Assembly: GCA_903832395.1 (NCBI GenBank)
Contig: CAILBF010000172.1
Location: 1 to 6,348 of the forward strand
Direction of reading: 5' to 3'
DNA length: 6,348 nt
Source: an uncultured Actinomycetes bacterium
Lineage (GTDB): Bacteria; Actinomycetota; Actinomycetes; Nanopelagicales; Nanopelagicaceae
The position numbers and the translations under genes were made by a program. The first letter of the stretch is position 1. Every line of letters starts with the position of its first letter. Positions 1 to 5,461 of this stretch are shown in pieces. The notes beneath the pieces were generated by a model. The model was not told where the DNA came from and did no database searches. It worked only from the letters and a program-made list of their open reading frames with translations.

Positions 1-1176
1 ACGGGATCAAGCACGTGGGTAAATGCCCAGCCAACTTTGCGCCCAACTAAGTATGGAACGCTGGCTTTAGCCCACAACGGCAACTTAACAAATACGGGCG
101 AGCTCGCCGAAATGGTTCAAAAACTAGAGCCAACTGTTGGACGCGATCGCGGAGCAACAACTGATACTGAAATAATGACGGCGCTAATTTCTCTACAAAA
201 TGAAAAGAATGTTGAAGCAAGTGCAATGGCCGTCCTTCCTCAACTTGAAGGCGCATTTTCATTAGTTTTCATGGATGAGCACACGTTGTATGCCGCCCGA
301 GATCGACATGGTGTGCGCCCATTAGTTCTTGGTAAATTAGAAAACGGCTGGGTAGTCGCATCTGAAAGTGCTGCTTTGGATATTGTCGGTGCATCTTTCG
401 TACGTGAGATCGAACCCGGCGAACTTATTGCAATAGATATCAATGGAGTTCGTACGCAACGCTGGGCAGTTGCCGAACCAAAGGGTTGTTTATTTGAGTA
501 TGTGTATCTAGCGCGTCCAGATACGTTAATCGCAGGCCAAGGGATTCATGCTACCCGTGTAGCAATAGGCGTTCGCTTAGCTAAAGAGGCACCAGTTGAG
601 GCAGATTTAGTTATTCCAGTTCCGGAGTCAGGTACGCCGGCAGCGATTGGATATGCAAAGGGATCAGGTATCCCATTTGGAATCGGATTAGTTAAGAACT
701 CATATGTCGGTCGTACATTTATTCAGCCATCTCAAACGATTCGCCAATTAGGTATACGTCTGAAACTGAATCCACTGCGCGAAATTATTGAAGGCAAAAG
801 GATTGTTGTCGTAGATGATTCAATCGTTCGCGGTAATACGCAACGCGCGATTGTTAGAATGCTTCGCGAAGCCGGCGCAAGAGAGATTCATGTTCGCATT
901 TCCTCACCGCCAGTGAAGTGGCCATGTTTTTATGGAATTGATTTCGCAACCCGTGCCGAACTTATTGCCAGCGGACTCGAAATCGAAGAGATTCGCCGTT
1001 CGATTGGCGCTGATTCGCTCGGCTATGTCTCACTTGAAGGTCTCATCGACTCGACGCAAATCAGCGAAGATAAGCTGTGTTCAGCCTGCTTTACGGGCAC
1101 CTATCCAATCCGCATCCCAGCGGACATGTCAGAGGGAAAAATGCGGCTTGAAATTACCGAAGTGCATGGGCAATAA
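1..1176 (+). CDS. purF: Amidophosphoribosyltransferase PurF, 5' partial (C-terminal 391 residues)
   Basis: This cytoplasmic enzyme makes 5-phosphoribosylamine from PRPP and glutamine, the committed first step of purine synthesis. The reading frame is open from base 1 (TGSSTWVNAQP...), so the gene begins outside the window. The missing part holds any propeptide and the N-terminal catalytic cysteine; this is a window-edge effect, not a broken gene. Visible glutaminase-domain motifs are AHNGNLTN (70-93), whose Asn-Gly forms the oxyanion hole, followed by TTDTE and RDRHGVRPL. The PRPP-binding loop VVVDDSIVRGNT is encoded at 805-840. Four cysteines match the 4Fe-4S ligands known from the Bacillus subtilis-type enzyme: codons at 487 (CLFEYVY), 925 (PCFYGID), 1078 and 1087 (CSACFTG). 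It therefore belongs to the iron-sulfur class. The stop codon abuts the purM start, indicating one operon. The assignment is secure. Confidence 0.98.
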   Translation, partial: TGSSTWVNAQPTLRPTKYGTLALAHNGNLTNTGELAEMVQKLEPTVGRDRGATTDTEIMTALISLQNEKNVEASAMAVLPQLEGAFSLVFMDEHTLYAARDRHGVRPLVLGKLENGWVVASESAALDIVGASFVREIEPGELIAIDINGVRTQRWAVAEPKGCLFEYVYLARPDTLIAGQGIHATRVAIGVRLAKEAPVEADLVIPVPESGTPAAIGYAKGSGIPFGIGLVKNSYVGRTFIQPSQTIRQLGIRLKLNPLREIIEGKRIVVVDDSIVRGNTQRAIVRMLREAGAREIHVRISSPPVKWPCFYGIDFATRAELIASGLEIEEIRRSIGADSLGYVSLEGLIDSTQISEDKLCSACFTGTYPIRIPADMSEGKMRLEITEVHGQ

Positions 1177-2235
1177 ATGAGCACGTATAAAGATGCCGGC
1201 GTCGATATCGATGCAGGAGATCGCGCAGTAGAACTCATGAAGGCATCCATTGCTAAAGCATCTCGTCCAGAGGCAATGGGTGGCATCGGTGGATTTGCCG
1301 GCCTCTTCGATGCCAGCGCGCTCAAGAACATGAAGAAACCGCTACTTGCAACATCAACTGATGGTGTCGGTACGAAAACTGAGATTGCGCGCGCGATGGG
1401 TAAGTACGACACCATCGGTGAAGATTTAGTTGCAATGGTTGTTGATGACTTAGTTGTTTGCGGCGCCGAACCCTTATTTATGACTGACTACATTGCAGTT
1501 GGAAAAGTTATCCCAGAACGGATTGCCGACATTGTTGCTGGAATTGCGCGCGGATGCGAAAAAGCAAATACTGCACTCATCGGTGGAGAGACTGCAGAAC
1601 ACCCCGGATTATTAGGTGACGACGAGTTTGATATTGCTGGAGCTGCAACGGGAGTCGTCGATGCCGAACTACAACTGGGCGCACACTTAGTTAAAGCCGG
1701 AGATGTATTAGTTGCGATGCCTTCGAGTGGTTTTCATGCGAATGGTTTCTCTCTCGTTCGCCATATTATTAAGGCGCAGAAACTCTCCCTTGAAGCCCAT
1801 GTGAGTGAATACGGGAAAACTTCAGGAGAAGTATTTTTAACGCCTACCGAGATTTATACACTCGATTGTTTAGCTCTTATTAAATCTATGATGAGCGCGC
1901 TACGTGGCTTTACGCATATAACGGGCGGTGGAATCGCTGAAAATACTGCGCGTGTGATTCCAGATCATTTAACTGCAATTTATGATCGCTCAACATGGTC
2001 GTTGCCGGTTGAGATGGAGTACATGGCAAAAATCGGCGGCGTTCCGCAGGCCGATATGGAGCGCACATGGAACGCAGGAATCGGAATGGTGGCGATTATG
2101 GCCCCAGATTCGGCCGACTTAGCTCTGGCCTCACTGGCAGCTCGGGGAATGAAAGCTTGGGTCGCTGGCGTCGTTGAGCCTTCTAGCCATAATGAAAATC
2201 GACGTTCATACTTGGTTTCACAATTTAGGAGATAG
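1177..2235 (+). CDS. purM: Phosphoribosylformylglycinamidine cyclo-ligase (AIR synthetase) PurM
   Basis: PurM converts formylglycinamidine ribonucleotide (FGAM) plus ATP to aminoimidazole ribonucleotide, the fifth step of de novo purine synthesis, in the cytoplasm. The 352-residue length is normal for the family. The N-terminus YKDAGVDIDAGDRAVELMK (residues 4-22) is the classic PurM opening and fixes the ATG start. Other family motifs are GGIGGFAGLFD (35-45), STDGVGTK (60-67), DDLVVCGAEPLF (90-101), GGETAEHPG (136-144), GGGIAEN (250-256) and GIGMVAIM from residue 301. The gene starts directly after the purF stop (TAAATG) and has no strong Shine-Dalgarno sequence, so translation probably depends on ribosomes finishing purF. 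No frameshift or missing motif was seen. The assignment is secure. Confidence 0.98.
   Translation: MSTYKDAGVDIDAGDRAVELMKASIAKASRPEAMGGIGGFAGLFDASALKNMKKPLLATSTDGVGTKTEIARAMGKYDTIGEDLVAMVVDDLVVCGAEPLFMTDYIAVGKVIPERIADIVAGIARGCEKANTALIGGETAEHPGLLGDDEFDIAGAATGVVDAELQLGAHLVKAGDVLVAMPSSGFHANGFSLVRHIIKAQKLSLEAHVSEYGKTSGEVFLTPTEIYTLDCLALIKSMMSALRGFTHITGGGIAENTARVIPDHLTAIYDRSTWSLPVEMEYMAKIGGVPQADMERTWNAGIGMVAIMAPDSADLALASLAARGMKAWVAGVVEPSSHNENRRSYLVSQFRR
2227..2231 (+). promoter_or_regulatory. Ribosome-binding site of the membrane glycosyltransferase gene
   Basis: The sequence AGGAG lies nine bases before the ATG at 2241 and falls within the last codons of purM. It supports the chosen start and shows that the downstream gene is translated from the same message as purM. 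Confidence 0.7.
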
Positions 2236-2240
2236 GTCGT

Positions 2241-3611
2241 ATGGCAAGTAAATCAAAGGTGGCTCGTCAACGACAGCGCACAAAAAGCAATACAGTTAAT
2301 TTCTTTTTGATTGCAATTCCGATTCTTGCCTTCATCATCAAGCTCATTACGATGGCAAATATTCATGGGGGCGGATGGCTTGGCTCTGATGGAGAAAGCT
2401 GGCTTGCAGGTGCCGATGGCTTACTTAAGCAGGGATATTATTCGAATGCCTCTGTACTTGCCTACATGCCGGCTGGATACCCAATCCTCATCTGGTTTTG
2501 TGCAAAAATCTCAGTCACTAATGCAGTTTGGATTCTCTCTTTTCTACAGAGTGCTTTCTATGCATTTTCTAGTTATTACTTCTTAAAACAACTTCGTGAT
2601 ACAAAATTACGACCTTACATTTTCCTCATCGGCTTAGCTCTTGCATTTAACCCGACACTATCTTTGAGTACATTAGTGGTTGGCTATGAGAGCATTCTTA
2701 CCTCTTGCATGTTAATGATTGCTGGAATCATTATTAAATCCAAGCAATCAATTATCAATCGTAAATTTGTTATGTATATTGTTGGCGTTGGCGCTTTCTC
2801 AGCCCTAGCTGCATTTATTCAACCGCGATGGATTTTAACGTCAATTGTAATTGCCATCGTTTGGGCACTCATGCATAAGGGACCCAAAGTTCAAGCGGCC
2901 ATAGTGGTTGGAGTAATTGCAATTATGGCAATTGCACCGGCCTTAACTGTTCAAAGAAATGTTCACTCTGTTCACAAGGCGGTTCTCGCAACAATCTTGG
3001 GAAGTAATATGGCCATAGGCGCCGGAGATGAAACTTCTGGAGGGTATGGTCGAACTGGTCCGGTTGTTCCATGTAAACCAATTCCTCCAGCAACTGCTGT
3101 TTCTGATAGCGATTTAGTTAAGTGTGTTATCAAGTGGTATGCCGGACATCCAGTTAAAGCCGTTCATTTATTTATTAATAAGAGTTTATATTTCTGGTCA
3201 CCATGGTCTGGTCCGCTGGGCAATGGAACGATGGCCCGTAACCCGTGGCTCAAAATCAATCCAATCAGCAGCATTGCTAAGGGAAGTCAGCAAGGTAACG
3301 ACCTAATCAATAAGACTCTTGGGAAAACGATCTCATTCCTTTGGGAGATGGGCTGCATCTCTCTATTTTTCTTGGGCTTCTTCTGGCTGCGTTCCATGAA
3401 GGGCATTTACCTCAACATCGCATACACATCACTTGTTCCAGTTGTCATCTCATGGTTAGTAGCTATGGGCACGGTCGGAGACCACCGATATCGCATCCCA
3501 ACCATGCCGCTGAGCGTCTTTCTCCAAGTAATGGGCTATTTCGCGCTGCGCCATAAGGCAAAAACCCGCTCATTTGCCGTTGCTTTGGAGCCAAGCGCCA
3601 AGTCACGCTAA
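2241..3611 (+). CDS. Predicted GT-C fold membrane glycosyltransferase (ArnT/PMT-like)
   Basis: This is a 456-residue multi-pass membrane protein. It begins with a basic, presumably cytoplasmic stretch (K/R-rich, residues 4-15) and a first membrane span at about 19-39. The following loop has acidic residues D50 and E52 (GSDGESW), then YMPAGYP (75-81), as in GT-C enzymes where loop-one acidic residues take part in catalysis. Further spans lie near 95-115, 125-145, 150-166, 176-192, 197-211 and 217-236. A long, probably external, segment (about 237-360) contains NMAIGAGDETSGGYG and GHPVKAVHLFINKSL, resembling the 'iGnnp..tGgy' and 'hP.....l..K' stretches of this family. Three spans follow, with HRYRIPTMP (415-423) before the last. 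Such proteins move a sugar from a polyprenyl-phosphate donor to a lipid, glycan or protein outside the membrane. Donor and acceptor here are unknown. Only five bases separate it from purM, so it is probably in the same operon. The 2581-2900 part is visibly AT-rich, which may only reflect hydrophobic codons. The fold call is fairly firm; the exact role is open. Confidence 0.75.
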   Translation: MASKSKVARQRQRTKSNTVNFFLIAIPILAFIIKLITMANIHGGGWLGSDGESWLAGADGLLKQGYYSNASVLAYMPAGYPILIWFCAKISVTNAVWILSFLQSAFYAFSSYYFLKQLRDTKLRPYIFLIGLALAFNPTLSLSTLVVGYESILTSCMLMIAGIIIKSKQSIINRKFVMYIVGVGAFSALAAFIQPRWILTSIVIAIVWALMHKGPKVQAAIVVGVIAIMAIAPALTVQRNVHSVHKAVLATILGSNMAIGAGDETSGGYGRTGPVVPCKPIPPATAVSDSDLVKCVIKWYAGHPVKAVHLFINKSLYFWSPWSGPLGNGTMARNPWLKINPISSIAKGSQQGNDLINKTLGKTISFLWEMGCISLFFLGFFWLRSMKGIYLNIAYTSLVPVVISWLVAMGTVGDHRYRIPTMPLSVFLQVMGYFALRHKAKTRSFAVALEPSAKSR

Positions 3612-3639
3612 CCTACGGCTCTGACGAATACATACAGGT

Positions 3640-3647
3640 AAGGAGGT
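3640..3647 (+). promoter_or_regulatory. Strong Shine-Dalgarno sequence of the DUF3073 gene
   Basis: AAGGAGGT is a continuous eight-base match to the usual 16S rRNA 3' tail, six bases before the ATG at 3654. It is the strongest ribosome-binding site in the window and identifies the start of a small gene that is easily missed. Confidence 0.85.
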
Positions 3648-3653
3648 CGCACT

Positions 3654-3830
3654 ATGGGTCGCGGCCGATCAAAAGCAAAGCAGACAAAAGTTGCACGCGA
3701 TTTAAAGTACAACGCGCAAGATATGGATTTGGATCGACTTACCAAAGAGCTCCATGGTGAAGTTGATACGTCGAGTAATAAAGATGACGACGATCCCTTC
3801 GCTGAGGGCAATTACATCCCACGTGCGTGA
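3654..3830 (+). CDS. DUF3073 family small protein (58 residues)
   Basis: The start MGRGRSKAKQTKVARDLKYN and the following DLDRLTKEL are the signature of the actinobacterial DUF3073 family. Members usually read MGRGRAKAKQTKVARxLKY and lie next to purM in Streptomyces and mycobacteria. The function is unknown. The protein has a strongly basic N-terminal third (residues 3-18), a short amphipathic stretch (23-33) and an acidic patch DDDDPFAE (44-51). It ends GNYIPRA, so the acidic tail is shorter than I remember for Streptomyces homologues. It has no membrane segment or signal peptide and should be cytoplasmic. A basic head with an acidic tail is compatible with binding nucleic acid or ribosomes, but that is a guess. 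The perfect Shine-Dalgarno sequence suggests high expression. Its stop overlaps the GTG start of the next gene. Confidence 0.92.
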   Translation: MGRGRSKAKQTKVARDLKYNAQDMDLDRLTKELHGEVDTSSNKDDDDPFAEGNYIPRA

Positions 3831-4642
3831 GACCAACTCCGTACGTAGCATCTCTTCGTATCTACGAACCTCTTTCAGCCTTTGAACCTGCCGATCGTTT
3901 GCGTTGGCAATCGATCGAGTTAAATGCTGCAAGTTTTGTTCTCGAAGAAGAGTTAGCACTTCGCAGGTTAGTTTTTCCAGAGCCACCATCGGGTCGGCCA
4001 GATGGTGTTCATATTCTTGAAGTTGATGGAGAGCGATACGTATCGCCATGGGCGACAGCTACACGATGTTGGGCAGCGTTAGATAATTTTAAAGATTCAT
4101 TACCAAGTACGGTTGTTCCCTTTTTCGTTTCCCCTGCAATTGAAGATGTCATTACTGCAGGTGTGGATTTACTTGAAGATAAAGTGCCACACATTCTGAC
4201 CGAAACTTGGGTTATTCCTCCACGATGGTTTTTACTTTTTGAGCCGCAAGAGCGCAAACGCGGCGAAGATGCCAATGGTTTATTTACTGTAGCTCGCACA
4301 ACGGTTGCCCTCGCAAAAGAGCGTGCACAGTCGGCCCATGAAACCGTTGTTAGTGCTTTTGGCGAGGGTCCAGTCGAACAAGATTTAGAAAACTTACTTG
4401 CATGGCTTGAAATGTTTCATCCAAAATCCTACGTCGAATTAGATTATGGCGGCCTTGCAATGTACTTAGATAAGTCACTTCGAGATAATGGCGAAGATGG
4501 ACTATCGGCAGATACTTCTATTGAAGATGTATTGCACTCACTCGCTGGCTTAGCATCCGCTAACGGCATGATCGCCGGTCAAGGATACGAACGGCTCATG
4601 TCACGATGGCGCCAAGTTCAAGCACGGGAATCGGCCAATTAA
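3827..4642 (+). CDS. Conserved-looking hypothetical protein, function unknown (271 residues)
   Basis: I do not recognise a named domain. The GTG start overlaps the DUF3073 stop in a GTGA junction. No Shine-Dalgarno sequence lies at normal distance, so translation probably depends on termination and re-start from DUF3073. The reading frame shows normal codon use with no break. The N-terminus (YVASLRIYEPLSAFEPADRL, residues 6-25) resembles openings I recall from uncharacterised actinobacterial proteins in this locus, but I cannot verify this. The protein has no signal peptide or membrane span. It is acidic, rich in Trp and Pro in the middle (SPWATATRCWAALDNF; WVIPPRWFLLFEPQER), and helical-looking after about residue 155. 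The C-terminal half includes ENLLAWLEMFHPKSYVELDYGGLA, cited only as a short stretch around residues 188-210. A homologue may sit between DUF3073 and bldC in other Actinobacteria. It is a real gene; its function is unknown. Confidence 0.85.
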   Translation: MRPTPYVASLRIYEPLSAFEPADRLRWQSIELNAASFVLEEELALRRLVFPEPPSGRPDGVHILEVDGERYVSPWATATRCWAALDNFKDSLPSTVVPFFVSPAIEDVITAGVDLLEDKVPHILTETWVIPPRWFLLFEPQERKRGEDANGLFTVARTTVALAKERAQSAHETVVSAFGEGPVEQDLENLLAWLEMFHPKSYVELDYGGLAMYLDKSLRDNGEDGLSADTSIEDVLHSLAGLASANGMIAGQGYERLMSRWRQVQARESAN

Positions 4643-4656
4643 CGGCCTTTAAACTA

Positions 4657-4685
4657 TTGCTTTACGCGGGCGAAATGGGAATACT
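4657..4685 (+). promoter_or_regulatory. Weak candidate promoter upstream of bldC
   Basis: This is the only stretch in the window with room for a dedicated promoter (the gap 4643-4735). TTGCTT (4657-4662) and AATACT (4680-4685) are 17 bases apart, with three and four of six matches to the -35 and -10 consensus. Transcription would start near 4692, leaving a leader of about 44 bases. The matches are poor, so this is only a proposal. Read-through from the upstream gene is equally possible. Confidence 0.22.
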
Positions 4686-4721
4686 TCACCACAATAAGGT
4701 GCAATGTGGACACGAATGATT

Positions 4722-4727
4722 AAGGGG
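4722..4727 (+). promoter_or_regulatory. Ribosome-binding site supporting the TTG start of bldC
   Basis: AAGGGG lies eight bases before the TTG at 4736. One mismatch from AAGGAG makes it moderate. It decides between the rare TTG start and a downstream GTG at 4766, which has no comparable site at the right distance. Confidence 0.55.
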
Positions 4728-4735
4728 CAAAAGCT

Positions 4736-4939
4736 TTGACAACAAATCGCCCCCCAGCTCCTGAGGTGCTTTTAACGCCTAAAGAGGTCGCCCTACGCTT
4801 TCACGTAAATCCCAAGACCGTTACTCGCTGGGCTAAAGCGGGCAAGTTAACTGCGATTCGCACCCTTGGTGGACACCGTCGATATCGTGAATCAGAAGTC
4901 TTAGAGCGTTTACGCGAGTATAAAGAGAGTACGAACTAA
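4736..4939 (+). CDS. bldC: BldC-type MerR-like DNA-binding regulator (67 residues, TTG start)
   Basis: This is a single winged helix-turn-helix protein of the MerR superfamily, lacking the coiled-coil and effector domain of classical MerR proteins. The recognition helix region LLTPKEVALRFHVNPKTVTR (12-31) continues into WAKAGKL (32-38). The wing IRTLGGHRRYRESEV (41-55) is nearly identical to Streptomyces BldC as I remember it (68 residues). In Streptomyces, BldC binds DNA cooperatively on direct repeats and controls the timing of development. The start is TTG at 4736: an in-frame stop lies at 4721-4723, AAGGGG (4722-4727) is an eight-base spacer away, and a later GTG at 4766 would remove the N-terminal tail. 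Only 15 bases separate it from the DUF5302 gene. Its targets in this organism are unknown, but a global regulatory role is plausible. Confidence 0.93.
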   Translation: MTTNRPPAPEVLLTPKEVALRFHVNPKTVTRWAKAGKLTAIRTLGGHRRYRESEVLERLREYKESTN

Positions 4940-4954
4940 AGATAGGATTGGCTC

Positions 4955-5149
4955 ATGGCCGATGACAAGAAACCCGCAGATGATGCCCGCGCAAAGTTTT
5001 TAGAGGCGCTGGAGAAGAAGAAGCATAAGAACACATCTCTTCCTGGTGGCGGAACTGCATCTGGTCCAAAAGTTGGCGGTGCACAAGCAGGCGGCGCACC
5101 CGCTCCACGTTTTCAACGTAAGTCAGGTCCTTCAGGCTCTGCTGGTTAA
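4955..5149 (+). CDS. DUF5302 family small protein (64 residues)
   Basis: The pattern of a charged N-terminus, ARAKFLEALEKKK (residues 11-23), a Gly/Ala-rich low-complexity middle (about 30-49) and a terminal FQRKSG (53-58) matches the actinobacterial DUF5302 family. Members read 'KFxEALxRK ... FRRKSG'. The function is unknown. The protein has one short predicted helix and an otherwise disordered, basic tail with no membrane segment, so it is probably cytoplasmic. ATG at 4955 is preceded by AGGA (4944-4947). The stop codon directly abuts the GTG of the DUF167 gene. The position after bldC suggests co-transcription, but a functional link to BldC is only inferred. Confidence 0.85.
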   Translation: MADDKKPADDARAKFLEALEKKKHKNTSLPGGGTASGPKVGGAQAGGAPAPRFQRKSGPSGSAG

Positions 5150-5461
5150 GTGTCTGATCAACTTTTAATTGAAATTCGAGTTCGTCCAAATTCTTCTCGC
5201 AATAAAGTTGGTGGAACTGTTGGCGACCCGCCGCGTTTAGTTGTCGCAGTTCAAGCACCCGCCGTCGACGGTAAAGCCAACGAAGCGGTCGTTAAAGAGT
5301 TAGCAAAAGCTTTTGATATTCGCGCTCGCGATTTCACAATCGTTTTTGGCGAGCTAGGACGCGATAAGCGACTACTAGTCAGCGGAGATATTGAAGCGTT
5401 GAAAGAAAAATATGAAGAGTTACAGCAGACCGCGACGCTTCAACAAAGGCTCGATCTTTGA
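5150..5461 (+). CDS. DUF167 / YggU (UPF0235) family protein (103 residues)
   Basis: The motif set is diagnostic for DUF167: IRVRPNSSRNKVGG (9-22), the alternating strand LVVAVQAPAVDGKANEAVV (30-48), then LAKAFDI and GELGRDKRLLVSG. This is a small alpha/beta protein found across bacteria, archaea and eukaryotes. Its molecular role is not established. The length of about 100 residues is normal. Start GTG at 5150 follows the DUF5302 stop directly (TAAGTG) with no clear Shine-Dalgarno sequence, so translation is probably coupled. The last 14 residues (TATLQQRLDL and neighbours) are encoded over the end of the converging peptidase gene, leaving a 42-base antisense overlap. No alteration of the conserved core was seen. 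Confidence 0.93.
   Translation: MSDQLLIEIRVRPNSSRNKVGGTVGDPPRLVVAVQAPAVDGKANEAVVKELAKAFDIRARDFTIVFGELGRDKRLLVSGDIEALKEKYEELQQTATLQQRLDL

Noticed and set aside
37..39. TTG as the start of purF
   Set aside because: The frame is open from base 1 with PurF-like sequence before it, and the catalytic N-terminus must lie further upstream; this codon is an internal leucine.
1101..1415. Minus-strand open frame across the purF-purM junction
   Set aside because: It is antisense to two secure core genes; there is no independent evidence for expression.
3612..3653. A promoter in the 42-base gap before DUF3073
   Set aside because: No pair of -35 and -10 elements at acceptable spacing was found; only the Shine-Dalgarno sequence stands out.
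3702..4049. Minus-strand open frame of 115 codons opposite DUF3073 and the unknown gene
   Set aside because: It runs antisense to two well-supported genes, has no ribosome-binding site I can see and its translation resembles no family; it is a shadow of the plus-strand coding.
4633..4647. GGCC-loop-GGCC inverted repeat at the end of the unknown gene, followed by TTT, as a terminator
   Set aside because: The stem is only four base pairs with a seven-base loop and does not extend; too weak for a terminator.
4736..4741. TTGACA, a perfect -35 hexamer
   Set aside because: It is the TTG start plus ACA codon of bldC, and no -10-like sequence lies 16-18 bases downstream.
4953..5258. Minus-strand open frame of 101 codons opposite DUF5302 and DUF167
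   Set aside because: It lies wholly across two recognised families on the plus strand and its composition looks like reverse translation of their codons.
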